Origin: Adineta steineri
Taxonomy: Eukaryota; Rotifera; Eurotatoria; Adinetida; Adinetidae
Length of the DNA stretch: 64,000 nucleotides
Reading direction: 5' to 3'
Assembly: GCA_905250115.1 (NCBI GenBank)
Contig: CAJNOI010000035.1
Span: 372,001 to 436,000, forward strand
Shown here: positions 48,501 through 61,458 of the stretch, in pieces
Numbering within the stretch: the stretch's first letter is position 1
Layout: every line of letters begins with the position of its first letter
The notes under the pieces: model-generated
Seen by the model: the letters and a program-made list of their open reading frames with translations, nothing else
Databases searched by the model: none
Told to the model about the DNA's origin: nothing
Made by a program: the position numbers and the translations under genes

Positions 48501-51500
48501 TAAGGCATTAACTCAATTTTCTATACAATCACAGATGAAGATCTCCCAATTTATGTTGTTTCAGTGGCCATATATTCAATCTTTTCAAATTATATTTCTT
48601 AATTAATAAACTTAATTTACCTTGTTCTAACATCAAGTTTACATCGATTAATAATACATGATAATTCGAATAAAACTGGAAACCATCCTTTAACCCAAAC
48701 TCGATCTTCTTCCGGTACATTAATTAAATCTTCTGCAGCATGCTCACGAAAAACCTATAATAGAAAAAAAAATATTCGAAATTCATTTTTAAATAAATTA
48801 TTAATACATGTGGTTTTTCTGCTACATATTTCGCACATTGTCGAATTAATCTTATTGCTTCCATTGATGTGTCAGGAAATGAAGCATTACATGCAAATTC
48901 AGATAAACATTTTACTACGTCTTGAAAACTATCAAGTACTGTTGAAAATTGACGATCAAATACAACAGCTAAAGATATTTCAAAAAAAAGAAAAAGAGAA
49001 ATATTTTCTTAATTTATTGTTTCTATTCTTACCAACAATATGTGTACATGTTTGAAAAGCTAATTCAACAATTTGTGCATCAGTATCAGCTGCAGCCATT
49101 TGAAATACACTAAAAATATTTTTCCAACCCGATCGAATATTTTTTGCTTGAGAATCAACAAAATGTGTTACACAACGAACAACCATATCACGTATAGTTG
49201 ATGAACTATTAATAAAACAAAACAGAAAATATTTTATCCGTTTCTTTTTAAAAAATAACATACGAATTTTTTTTCATAATCACTTCAAATGGTTTAAGAA
49301 AATCTTTTTGAAAACGAAAATTTGGAAATTCGCCTTTCTCAAGAAATTTCATTGATAATTGTCGTAATGAATCAACAGCAAAAAATGCTACATCTGGTAA
49401 TGAATTACATGCAACCTAAACAAAAACGAATTTTTTCATTCCATAAATCAAATAAATCAATTCATACTTTATTAAAATGATCACCAATAATCTCCCAAAT
49501 TCTCGACCATTGAAGACGAATACGGCCCATATTATAATATGATATTTCCACTACTTTCAATAAACTAAACATTCGCGGAGAATTTGAATATAATTCATCC
49601 ATTGATACATGACATAAACTACGAACAAATGCAACTAAAACAAAAAATGAAAATATAGATAAATCGACAAGTAATAAGAATTTATTACCAATAGCATCAC
49701 CATCAAGTCGTGCCGAACCGGAAAAAATACGATCAACAGAAACAACAATACTCTGAGAACTTGTTTCATGTATTTGATCTTGTATTGATTGCATACGTTT
49801 TGTTAATTGTCCTATATATCATAAAGTAAATCATTAAATACGAATAAGAATCACTATTAATATAAAATAGTGTTGATAAGATGATTTAAGATCTGTTTCA
49901 CTCTATCATATTAAGAAAGGGGGCATCAAGTCTTATCCTCGGTAGGCCCTTTAAACAGTTGATATGCTGAATCAATTAATTTCGCAGTAACATCTTTTAT
50001 CTCAATATCGAAAAAATCCTTTTCATTTCAATTTAATTTAAGAATATATATAACAAACAAATGAAACTTTTCTAACCCTTATCTGAATAAAAAAGATTAT
50101 CAAACGGTAAACTAAATGTATTTGATGTATTATTTGATGATATATTCTGATAAGGAAGATGATTATTTGATACAGTTAGTCTTGATTTATTAGCATTAAT
50201 ACCGAATAATTGTGCTAATTCTAATTGACTGATACACTTTAAAATCTATATATATAAAATAAAATATTTATTTTATTATTCAATTTTCTTCTATACTTAC
50301 ATCATACCAAGCTTCACCAAGATAATTTCCATCACTTTGTGCAACTGATATTAATGTTTTTAAGCATTCAACATTTTTTGCTTTGATTTCCATAACTTGT
50401 GATGTTGCCATTAATAATGTAAAACGTGATAATGCTTGAATAAATGCATTACGTTCAAGCTAAATAAAGGAAAATTTATTTGAAATAAAAATTTCTTCTT
50501 TTTAAATTATCAAACCTCCATACGAAATATACAAGCAATACGAATTGAATAATTAAGTCCAGTTAAACATAAATGAGCAAGATCAATATGATCACTATCT
50601 TGTAAACCAACACTAAATGCTGCTAAACATGGTGACCAAGCTTTCTATATTAAAAAAAGAATTTCGAGAGAAAAAAAAGTGATTTTCAATTTACCTGAAA
50701 CATTGGTCGAACATGTTCAAGATGTTTAGCAGTAGTAAATTCTTCACGAATTGTTCCAGCATTTGACATTAAATCACGTGCGATACTTTCAACATCTTTC
50801 ATTTGCATATGAAATAATAATTCTCGTTGTTTATCACTTGTAATATCTAAATTTTATAGATTAATTTCCTTCATAAACACGATGGTCAAAAGACTATTTA
50901 CTTTCTTTCGTTCCACTTGCTCCGACTGCATTTGCACCACGTCTTATTGTTGTTACTTTAAGTTTAATTTCTTCATTTTCAATTTCATCATAAATTTTCG
51001 AAAGAAATTCTTCAGGTAAATCTCGACTATCATTTATACCACGATTCATTTTTATATATTGTTCTTTGGTCATCTTATTCTTAACCTTAATTTAACAAAA
51101 AAAGACGATGTTATCATAGAAAAAAAAACAAATTTCATTCTCTTACATTTTTACTATGCAAATCTGTCGTTAACATTATAACAGAAAAAGCAAGAACATA
51201 AGCAGTATCAGCACTGGCAAAGATTTCCAATCTGAAAAATAATAGTAAGAATGAATTTTCTACATATATTCATAGATGTATTTTTTTATTCTTTACTTTG
51301 AATTACATTCACAAAATCTTGATGCGAATTTTTCCATTAATCTATCAATTTTTTGTGCTTCACCTGGTAAACGAAAACCTGATAGAAATTTTCTTAATGC
51401 TGCTAAGAATTCCATATTAACAAAATCAAGTTGATCAATATATGCATACATAATTTGTTTATAATGATTATCTTCATGTCCCAAACATTCACCAATTAAT

Positions 51501-54500
51501 GTTTTATCTAATACATCTTGATATGAATGAAAAAATTGTGCGATATCATCTGGTTCTTTTCCAATAAGATTTTTTTCACATAAATATTCTAAACCTTTTT
51601 TAGGTTTTTGATTAAATAAATCAATTCCTTTTTCAAATAATTCTTTTCGTTGACGAACAATTTCAAAATCAATAACATTTTTTGATGATTCAGATGATAT
51701 ACCACTATTAGAATGAGAGGAATTTATTGAACCAATCGAATCACTACGACGAAGACCATTACCAAGATAACCTGATGATGATCGACCACTATCTTGATCA
51801 TAACCATTTTCATGTAAAGGTTTAGAATCAGGTCCTAAATTAATTTTGCTAATAGTTAAGATAGAAAAAAATAAATAATAACAAACCTAAATTGCTTTGT
51901 AGATGTGGATTAACATAAAGATCCTTACTCCATTCAACCATACATTTTAATATTGATACAAGACATTCAAGACCTTTCATTCTCAAATTATGTTCTTCTG
52001 TTGGACTACAACCTATATGAGAAAAAAGAAAACTTTCAATCGTCTGAAATCAAATTCAATAAACTTACCAAGTTCAACTGCTTGTCGTCCTTGTGCTGCA
52101 CGTGAAAGAACAATAACAAGACGTTCGAATATGTTTGCCGAGCGCATTGAACAATCATAATTAATAAATAAATCAACAATAATCTGAGCATCTATATTGA
52201 AAAAAAAACACTCATTTTTTTTGTTGATAAATAAAAATCAATATAACCTGCAGATATTTTTGCTAATGTTTGAATAACAAGCCATTTATGACGAAATGAA
52301 CTAGTTGATGTTTCGAGTATAGTTAAAAATATTTCACGAAATAATACCTAAAAAATCAATTAAACAATTTATTCATCGAAAGAGAATTTAAACAAAAGCT
52401 AAATTTCGTCCATAATTAGGGAATATTATATAGACTAGAAGAATCCTAAGAGGATATAGACGCAAGTTTAGATTAGACTGAGATGTTGACTTTTTACAAT
52501 GAATTTTCCTATGGGAGTTCACAGTCTCCACAGAACTCAAGTTTCGAATTTTGACATGAAACATTGCCCATATCAAGGTCCCAACCAGAATAGCTCATCC
52601 ATAAAGTTTCACAATTTTTAGATAGAGCATTTTCGATATATGAGTTTGTTATCATGAACATTATATCTCGAGAGTGCTCAATTTAAAAATTCTAAAACTT
52701 GATGGATGAACCGCTCTGATTAATACCTGGATACCGGCAAAGTTACACGTCAAAACTTTGATTTTATGGGCACTATGAAGTCCCACTTATAAAAAGTCGA
52801 TATTTCAGTCAAATCTCAACTTCTGTCTATATCCTTTGAGGCTTGTCCTACTCTATATACTCCTTATTTATGAACGAAATTTGATCGCAAAAGCTTTTTG
52901 ACATCTCCGGTGGTTTACTTGTCAGTTATTTTATCGAGATTTCTATTAAATTTACAGTATACTCATTAATTCTTTTAGAAATCTTATATAATTCATGTCT
53001 ATAAAATTCAATAAATAACTATTAGAAATAATTTGAACATACTTCTATTTGTATTTTTAAATGTGCTTTAAATTTATCAATTAATTCAACAAAATTAAAT
53101 AAAGCCATTTCAAATAATTCAGGAATTGATGAAACACCATTTCGTGATAATGATACACATAAATATGTTTTAATAACATAAAGAAAATCTTCTGATGAAC
53201 GAAATATTGGACCTGATGTTTGAAGAATTTGCATTATTAAACGTAATGAAAATATTCGTGATTTTAAATCTAAATTAGTTCTAAATTCCAAAATCAAATA
53301 AGAAATATTAAAAATTTCAAATTATTTATTTCTATACTTTGGATCTGTATTTGCTTTATCTTTAATATCTCGATCAGATAATTTACATAAAGCACGAAAG
53401 ACATAATAGGCATTTTTAAAATAATTATCCGCCGATAATTCATCAGCTGATATAGAATTTGATATGATAGTTTTAGCAGACGTTTGATCATCAATTGCTT
53501 GAGAATCTAAATAATACAACAAATAAAGATCAAGAATTTCTATTTTTCAAATCTCATAAATTCTATGCAGACTAATGATTTTATAAAGTAAGTTAAGACG
53601 ATTAAAGATCTTCTAGTCAAATTATCGCTTTAGTCACGAAATAAATGAATGTCAAACATAAGCTGTTAACGTCATACTCAAGTTTTGAAATAAATTATAG
53701 GAAAATTCGAAAAAATCTTTTTCTTCGTATTTTAAGCTTTTCTATATGATAATGAACATATTGATTGAATTTGAAATATTTTTGCAATTAAAATTCTGTT
53801 CAAAGGTTATCTCTCATACTGTCAATCAATTAAAAAAAAATACCTAAAACATTTCTTGATAATCCATTACTAAATTCATCTTGTGTTGATCTTGTATCTT
53901 CAATAATTTCATTAGTAGATAAAGTTGTATTTTGTTTTACTTGTGTTGCTTCATCTAAATAAAAATATGTTTTTGTCGTAGAAATTATATAAATATCTAT
54001 TCATACCATAACATATTTTTTCGACTAATTCATCAAGAATTTCTTTTGTAACTAAATTAATTTTATGAAAAAGAATTTAATATAGAAATAAATAGGTTTT
54101 ATTTACCTATTAAAACATTTTCTTGATCATTATTTGATGTTTTCGTTATTGATTCTTCTTGATATTGTTTTCGACGTTCATTTAATAATACCTAAAAATA
54201 AATAATTTAGTTTAACATATATATATACATATTTAATATTAACCATTTTTTGTTCCATTTTAGAAAATATTCCATTTAACATCTGTGATAAACATCCTTG
54301 TGCTGTAGCTTCATTAATTTTTGAACGACTTGTTAAATAGATATTAAAACATGTTTTTATTATTTGTAAAACACTTCGTTGATGTATTTCAATTGTTTGA
54401 GATGTCATAATAGTTAAAAGTGCCTGAAAATACAATTCATTTATTATTTTCAAATCAGAAAATATTCCAAAAAAACAACTTTTATTATTTGTAATTCAAC

Positions 54501-55045
54501 TTGTTCTTCAGTTTGTACACCACGAAAACACATGCATATTGTCGAAACAATACGATCAATTAATAATTTCGATGGATCAATTGGATCAGCAACACTACCA
54601 AGTAGATGTCCATGTAGAAGAAGTTTCTAAGAAATAAAAAAAATATAAAAGAATTTCTAAAAAAAAGAAAAATATATTTACTTGAAGACAATCAAGTGAT
54701 GTGTCAACTATTCGTGGATGGTTTGATGCACAAGCTAATTCAAATGGAAGAAAATATTTTTCAGCATTTATTGTCTGTTGATTTGTTGATGGTAAAATTG
54801 AAGATTCATTAGCACTAAATTTTAAAATGAAAATAATCAATAAGTAAATTTTTCTAATCTTACTGAGATGTTTGAATATCTTTTGTAACGGAAGTTAATG
54901 CTGTTTCACATGCTCGTTTTAATTGTTGATATTGAGATTTTTTAATATCTTTTTCATTTAAGATTTTTTCAAGTGCTCGTTTAAGAAACATATCGTTATT
55001 GCCAATTATTGAGATATTTTCGTTTTTGACTATTTTCTGTGGCAT
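45537..55045 (-). CDS. ARFGEF2: ARFGEF (BIG1/BIG2) Sec7 guanine-nucleotide exchange factor
   Basis: I join 36 exons in frame into 1,793 residues (human BIG2 1,785). Exon 3' ends along the minus strand (5' boundaries in the same order): 55045-54864, 54814-54682, 54626-54480, 54423-54244, 54191-54107, 54051-54007, 53954-53844, 53506-53338, 53280-53043, 52347-52248, 52191-52069, 52012-51887, 51834-51297, 51231-51147, 51085-50902, 50846-50695, 50644-50516, 50459-50301, 50245-50077, 49811-49689, 49634-49468, 49415-49264, 49205-49033, 48968-48808, 48754-48621, 48170-48041, 47986-47851, 47794-47656, 47520-47460, 47397-47223, 47162-47020, 46942-46919, 46816-46618, 46565-46427, 45873-45756, 45689-45537. 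Order: N-terminal DCB/HUS helices ([20 protein letters not shown]), a Sec7 domain ([12 protein letters not shown] to YDEIENEE) with the catalytic glutamate in FRLPGEAQ (~705), then HDS repeats ([46 protein letters not shown]). It activates ARF1/3 at the trans-Golgi. BIG1 versus BIG2 cannot be separated here. Confidence 0.96.
46000..46322. mobile_element. hAT-like MITE, outer element (interrupted)
   Basis: Terminal inverted repeats CAGTGTTTTATC / GATAAAACACTA (one mismatch at the tip) bound 323 bp flanked by a perfect 8-bp target duplication CATGCTAT (45992-45999 and 46323-46330). The 8-bp duplication and CAG-type ends fit the hAT superfamily. A second element occupies 46061-46226; without it and its duplicated target, the outer element would be about 149 bp. 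It sits in the intron between the last three ARFGEF exons and is non-coding. Confidence 0.85.
46061..46226. mobile_element. hAT-like MITE nested in another MITE
   Basis: This 166-bp element has TAGTGGCGTAACCA / TGGTTACGCCACTA type inverted ends, a subterminal inverted pair GATGGAGCT / AGCTCCATC (46088-46096 and 46193-46201) and an 8-bp target duplication ATCCGGAC (46053-46060 and 46227-46234). It interrupts the outer element at 46000-46322 and is therefore the younger insertion. It has no coding capacity. Confidence 0.85.
52393..52895. mobile_element. Fold-back DNA element in an ARFGEF intron
   Basis: Two ~100-bp imperfect inverted arms (starting AAATTTCGTCCATAATTAGG at 52401, and ending CCTTATTTATGAACGAAATTT near 52882) enclose about 290 bp of unrelated DNA. 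An 8-bp direct repeat CAAAAGCT (52393-52400 and 52888-52895) flanks the structure like a target duplication, with five extra bases (GATCG) inside the right copy. This makes the 695-bp intron 9 the longest of the gene. The arms differ at many sites, so it is older than the other elements. Family not assigned. Confidence 0.7.
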
Positions 55046-56685
55046 TGAATAAAACTAAGAAAGAAAAGTGAGAGAGCTTAGCAATGAAACATTGACAATA
55101 GCATCTAAAGAAAAGAAAAAATAAAATCACATAAATAACTTTTAGTTTTCAAGGTGAAAGATCAATTTTTTTCTTTCTTTCATAGTGTATTTGTTCTTAT
55201 TTTATTTAGTGTTGTGATCTTGAAATAGTTGTATCGTATGAAAATGAGAGGTATCAGAAGAAGCTAGTAACTATCAACCAATCTGGTTTCGAATAAGATA
55301 AAAAAATGAAAGATATTGGGTAGATGGAGCCAAATGTCAGATCATTTTTATTGCAAAGAAAATTTTTCCTATAATATTCATTTAACTTGTAAATATCTTA
55401 AAAGTACTTTAGTATGATTCACTTTTATAGTTATTTAAGTATATGTAATACATCTATGAAATGGTAAAACGAGGATTTCGTAAGATTCTGAACACCAAGT
55501 GTATCAAAATTTACAAAACCCTACGATACATTGCTGTTCAACATGATCAATTTTATAATCGATCTTATATTCCTTTTTCTATCCTCTACATACAAACGAT
55601 CTGTCTTATATTCTATTTTAAGAATATATGACATGAACATGAATGAATTATTGTTAATTGAACTTTTTTTTATCCTCTGTATTTCGGATAAGTAAAAGTC
55701 AAATAAAATTATAAGAATAAGATTCTTCTGATTTTGATAAGAACTACTCAAAAAAGTAATGTAATTAATATTCAGATTTTTTGAAGTAAAATGTTAATAT
55801 GTACTTTTTTAAAATCATTTTTCTATCGACTACCAAATTACAAAAATAATTATGCATATATTTGTTGTTTATTCAGTATTATGTATTTGTTTTGCATTTT
55901 TGATATTGAGTTCTATTTAAAACCTAACAAAAAGAATCAATGATGTCATATAATCAAAATGTTGCCCATCGTTATAAAGCTACAAAAATAAGTAAACCCA
56001 TTGCACCAGCTGGGTCTTATATGAAATTTTATCGATTATAACTCAATGATTTTGTTAGAAATATGAGTCAATATTGTCATTAGGCTATTAAGTTTAACAA
56101 AAATGACTCCTTAACTGAAAATTTGTATATCAATCAGATAAACAAACTATAGAAGAAAAACCAGGCAATGAAGAATTGGGCTTCTGTATCTTTTCTCAAT
56201 TATCAATTATTCCAAAAATTGATGTTAATCAATGCTTACATTGATTTATTATCAACAGATGTCGTTAGTACACAATAAACTTTATTAATCAGCTGATGTT
56301 TTTCGTTACATTGATTTTATATTTCGAAAATATTCTATTGATAACCGAGAAATTATCGTATTAGTTTTATTTATATAAAAAAAAAGATTTAATTATTAAA
56401 TTTATTAACTAGCTAATTTTATTAATAATAAGCTATTCTGACTTTGTCAAATAAGAAAAAAGCAGCAAGCTATTTGAATGGTGCAACGTATTTTGTCGTA
56501 GTTAGAAAACAAGACATACTTGAAATTGTCAAATTTACATCAAAAATATAAATGAATCATTGTCGTATTATTTACGTCTATGATTCATAATTGGACAATT
56601 TAACCGTGAAAAAAAAGAAACGCGTCATTAGTACATACCGTGACTATTTTCTACGTCATTGAATTTGAGATTATTTTTATTGGTA
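55046..56685. other. Divergent intergenic region with a small coding-like ORF
   Basis: This 1.64-kb AT-rich region separates ARFGEF (minus) and KXD1 (plus). A 33-codon ORF at 55940-56041 has coding-like composition but no recognisable relative; otherwise nothing is seen. Confidence 0.5.
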
Positions 56686-57595
56686 ATGGAAGAAAATACT
56701 GAATCAACAATTTCAGTATCCGACACAACAACAGCATCATCAATTGTTCATTTATTTTTAAATGAAACAAATAAACAAGATGTTGATGGTTTACTTAATA
56801 TTCAAAGTTCATTGTATGTAATCAAAAATCTTTTATTTTTTCATCTATAAAATATTTTCTATTAGACTTGAACAATTAGACAAATCAAATGAAATCTTAG
56901 ATGGAATTAATAAAATATCAGCTAAACGCTATATAGATGCTACAAGAGAATTTACAAATCATACACAACTTTTAACTACAATAAAAACAGATCTTGATAC
57001 AATTTTTAAACGAATTAAGTATGATAAAACAGTTATATTTATTTTGAACATAAATATAAAATATATTTTAGATTACTTAAAATGCGATTAAATAAAAAGT
57101 ATCCTGAAGCTTATTCATCAGGTAATAGAAAATTCGATAATCATATAAATCCGAATAAAACAATATTTCTATTTGCAGTTATTCAAATGTCTAGTAATCG
57201 ACATGATTCCCTTGATGATGAAGAAGATGATGATATAGTTCCATCAATGGTATATATGATTATTCATTATTTTATTTTATTCAAATTTTATTTTTATATA
57301 GAAACCTATTAATAATCCATCAACACTTGTTAAATCTAAAACCATTGATTATACTCAATTAACATCATCCATGCGTGAAACTTATAGTTTAGCTCAAATA
57401 AGTAATACTAATAATGAACAATCAACAAATTCATTTGATAGTGTACGACGATTTGCACAAGATAGATCATCATCAGGTGGACAAGAATTAACAACATTTT
57501 TTAAAAATGCTCGCGATGAATTAAGAAAAATTAATGAAGGAATTTTTGGTAGTAGTAGTAATAATCAAAAACAATCGACATCTCATGAAGAATAA
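56686..57595 (+). CDS. KXD1: KxDL motif-containing protein 1 (BORC subunit)
   Basis: Five exons join in frame: 56686-56813, 56866-57018, 57072-57121, 57179-57249 and 57302-57595, giving 231 residues. The family core is intact: VDGLLNIQSSLLEQLDKSNEIL, ISAKRYIDATREFTNHTQ, then the KxDL motif as KTDLDTIFKRIK and LLKMRLNKKYPEAYSS. A Ser/Asp/Glu-rich region follows (SLDDEEDDDIVPS). Residues after ~140 are lineage-specific low complexity. KXD1 is part of the BLOC-1-related BORC complex, which recruits ARL8 to lysosomes and drives their outward movement. The third intron (57122-57178) is 57 nt with no stop in frame, so retaining it would add 19 residues. The ATG chosen begins MEENTEST; an upstream TTG at 56659 in the same frame is not a likely start. 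Confidence 0.9.
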
Positions 57596-58200
57596 TCTGC
57601 TTTTTTTCTGTATTTTAAATTTTAGCTTTGTTTTGTATATACATATATATAAATATATATATTATTTAAATGTCAGATTAAATTAAAACAATTGTATTTG
57701 TATTTTTGTTTTAGATTATATTTTTTTTCAAAATAATAAACAATCAAGTAGTTTGTGGGTAAGTTAAATATTCATTATATTCAACTGTTTAGCCCGAAGG
57801 TTTATTCAGAATTTAAGAGATTTAAATAAACTTGAAGTTTGATTGTTATGTTTTTAAGTCAAACTTATAGTGATATAAAATATAAATGATAATCTCTATG
57901 TTGATTTCATTGAGAAGGAGATTATTTACAAAAGACAGAAGATAATCATTATATTAGAAATGATCAACTTATTTCATAAGAGTTTTTCATTCATAATGCT
58001 TAAGAAGGTAAGTATTCTTTAAGCATTTTTTTGTACTCGAGACTATATCTATAGAAAAAAATTTACTGACTTTTATTTTAATTGTTTTTATAAACGTTAA
58101 ATAATATTTGTCGTATGATTATTGTAAACTAAAACATAAACACTTGATAAAAAAACTTTCATTTATTGTTTTTTTTCTAGTATCAATAAGAAAATTTCTT
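57596..58200. other. Intergenic, no gene seen
   Basis: This 605-bp AT-rich spacer is unremarkable, except that TTTTTTTCTAG ends at 58180, 20 bp before the next start codon. Confidence 0.5.
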
Positions 58201-58732
58201 ATGGCAACTGCAACATCAAATATTGATGATCTTCTTCAATGTCCTATATGTTTAGATATATTACAAGATCCAAAAGTTCTTGATTGTCAACATACATTTT
58301 GTGCAAATTGTTTAAAAGTACATCTAGCATCAATAGAACGTTCTCATGGACCATCAAATTTTATGGATTGTTAGTTGAATTTTGTTTTTGAATTATTAAT
58401 TTAATTTGAATTATTTTTTTTCTATCAAAAAAATAACAAAAGGTCCAACATGTCGTCTACGATCAAATCTAATAAATAATTCAATTGATAGTCTACCGGG
58501 AAATTATATTGTCCGTGATATTATTGAACGACAATATGGTACAACAACACCTGAACGTCCACCGGGATATGCTCAGCAAATTCAAGATCGTATACAAAAA
58601 ATGCAAAAAGAAGAAGATGTAGGATTTGATTTGGAAAAGTATATTAAACCTGCAGCTGCTGCATTATTGGGTATACTTGGTGGTTTACTTTTGGCTAAAG
58701 GTGCTAAGAAAATGTATAATGATAAAAAGTAA
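58201..58732 (+). CDS. Small RING-finger protein with C-terminal membrane segment
   Basis: Two exons, 58201-58369 and 58443-58732, give 152 residues. A C3HC4 RING lies at residues 14-61: CPICLDIL, then CQHTFCANCLKVHL, and after the intron the last pair CPTC. This is the TRIM-like RING arrangement, so E2 binding and ubiquitin-ligase activity are expected. Residues ~85-115 are charged and helical (YAQQIQDRIQKMQKEED). Near the end, AAAALLGILGGLLLAKGAKKM looks like a single glycine-rich membrane helix followed by lysines, i.e. a tail anchor, possibly for mitochondria or ER. No B-box is present. Family is certain for the RING, but no specific orthologue is recognised. Confidence 0.88.
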
Positions 58733-60600
58733 ATTAAAAATCGAAATGAATCAACAAAAAAAAAAGAAGAACATTAATTAAATATATATAGAGTTATTTT
58801 CTGCTTCTTTTTTCTATTTGCATATAAATAAAACGAATTTTTGATTTATCATATATATGAAAAAAAATGAAGGTTATGAAAATTGTTTTCTTTTTATGAA
58901 ATATCGAATATAAAAAAGTAAATGAATCAAACATACTTGAATGATAGAAGACTGAACAAATAAAAAAGTAAAAACTATTATTTTATTAAAAGTAGTCTCA
59001 ATCTTTTATGTTATTATTTATTGGAACAAAAACATATATATGAAATAGATTCCATATACAGAGAAAATTTATTATGACATACCGAAATCATCATTAAATT
59101 TACAAAACTAATGTTGTCAAAGAATGTATTGTACAACCAGATATTATGAACTCATTGAATATACGATGGTCGTTAAAAATATTTATTTTATTCTTACTGA
59201 AAGAATATAGAGCATGATCTAATAAAATCTTTTAAAACTAGACGATATTACTCTAGATATTGATCATCATAGTCTGTTTAAAATCCTACTGTGATCAAAA
59301 TTATATACCGATTACGAGTACTATTTATACGCAATCATACATAGCAATTCTTATTATATTCAAGGATATTCAATAGCATACTTGTTGAACGATTAATAAC
59401 AAGACGAGAGAAGAAGAAAAAAAACGAAATTCCTTGGTGCAATAAACTATGTGAAAAATCAGTTGATTGATTAAAGTAGAAATATTTTTCTATATATAGG
59501 ACGGAATATATTCTTGAAATAGTTATTATGATGTCTGAACAATAATCAAATTGACTTGTCCTTCTTAACATTTTCATCCAATTTTAAATTGTCATAACAC
59601 ATTTATGTTTTCATTTAATAAAAAAAATATCGGAATGAAAATTTTTCGTCTCCTTCATCTTTATTTAGTCTATGTAATAATTAACCTTCAATGCATTATT
59701 TTAAATGTTAGTAATATTTATATCATCAGTTTCTGTTTATTATTTACTTTTGATCGAAAGAATATAAAACTAATTTATTTTTTATTTTTGTTAAACGAAA
59801 AAATTTGACAAATATAAAGAGAAATAATGTAATTTTTGATTGAAGTTTTTACAAGAATATAAATTATGTCTGGATATTATCATAGAAGAAACAGATGGAA
59901 ATAATCAAATTTATTCTGTACGTTGAAATAAACGTGTGAATGGTCAGTAATCTACTTGCTCGTTTTAATATAATCAAAAAAAAGGAGTCATTTAATATTC
60001 TCTCTTTTTAACGGCGTTACTATATTAGTATGTCTTATAATGCTTTCGGTTTTTTTTCTCTTTATACAGATCACCATCACGCAAGTTTATTCAACAAACA
60101 ATACACACATACACACACGCACGCATACATACATTGGAGTGTGTCTGTAGTTGCAAATCTATACATAAGAGAAAGGTAAAACGAAGGAGAGAGCGTATGA
60201 GAGAGAGAGACAGAGAAAATGTCGCGACGAAGTGCTGTCGCACATAAGTTGAGTTCAAATCATTTTCTCGTTTGTTCTTCTCTTTCTCTTCTTATAATAT
60301 TTTGTACTGTTGTTCAGAGAGCGAGTGAAGAAGAAAAGACATTAAAAAAAAACTTGTATATGTGTACGATAGTTCAGGAATAAAAAAAAACGAGATTGTG
60401 TTCATTCATTCAGCATGAGGTGACAATATGCCAGCATATGTATGTCCAACTTATTGTCGATTAACTTCAGTGAAAGCGTGCACAGCAGGATAGAAATGCA
60501 TCGATCATTAAAATAAAAAGACCCTCTTAATAAGAGTAATAATAGTTCAATTTTTATTCATTTATTTTTAGATAGTTTTTTATTTCTTTCGTAAAAGACA
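58733..60600. other. Intergenic, no gene seen
   Basis: This 1.87-kb AT-rich region includes a (CA)-rich and (GA)-rich segment around 60100-60220. No coding or RNA gene was recognised. An acceptor-like TTTTTAG ends at 60571, 30 bp before the next ATG. Confidence 0.5.
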
Positions 60601-61458
60601 ATGTCTTTTGATGAACGTGATAAAATAATTATAACAATAATATGTGGTATTGTTAGTTTTATATTTATTGTAATTATAATTTGTTTTTTACTTCGATTAA
60701 TTATTCGTTATTATCGTTCAAAATCTAAACATATGAATTCAAATGAAGAAAATAATCCATCGCCTATATCAACATATCATCGACAACAATATCAACGATC
60801 ACAGAAACATCCATCAACAAAATTAATTACGACGGCAAATCATAATATTAAAAAAAATCGTAAACGAAGATTAAATACAAATGAATCAGTCATAACATTA
60901 TCATTTGATCCACCACATTTAATTAATCAAAATGTTAAAAATTTAGAAAAATTACTTAATAATGAATCAACATTAACAGCTAATTCATGGCATTATGAAG
61001 AAACATTTCCAACAAAAAACTGGTAAAATAAATAAAATTATTTAAAATAGTCTGAAATTTTATATTCTAGTTATTATAAAAATGCATCAAATGAACCTGT
61101 TTATGCCTCATCATCAACTGTATTAACCTCCATATCTAATTCAGCACTTGCACCTCAACAAAATATGTCTCCAAATATACATTTCGTAAATGAACTTGAT
61201 CATGTATTACGTTTAAAACAAGAAGAACGTACAAAACATCGTTTAAAACATTCTCAAAGTTGTCGACAAACAAGTGATTTATTACCATTCGATTATTATC
61301 GTTCGATATCACCACCATCAACAATAACAGGAACAAGTTCAAGTAATAATAATTCACTTGAACCTATTTATATATCAACAAATAAATATTCTAATACAAC
61401 ATTAGCACGTAAAGCTCAATTAGCACAATTAAGAGATGATACAGCTATTTTATATTAA
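60601..61458 (+). CDS. Uncharacterised single-pass membrane protein
   Basis: Two exons, 60601-61022 and 61071-61458, give 269 residues. A short N-terminus (MSFDERDK) is followed at residues ~9-36 by one strong membrane helix (IIITIICGIVSFIFIVIIIC), then Arg/Lys/Tyr-rich sequence (RLIIRYYRSKSK). The positive-inside rule places the long C-terminal part in the cytosol, making it a signal-anchor protein with a tiny outer end. The cytosolic part is Ser/Asn/His-rich with scattered Tyr motifs (EPVYASS, DDTAILY at the very end) that could be phosphorylation or PDZ-type sites. I recognise no domain or family. The splice join (TG/gtaaaa...ag/TTAT) keeps the frame and is well supported. Confidence 0.75.

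Noticed and set aside
48171-48620. 450-bp ARFGEF intron as a mobile element
   Set aside because: It is longer than average, but no terminal repeats or target duplication were seen.
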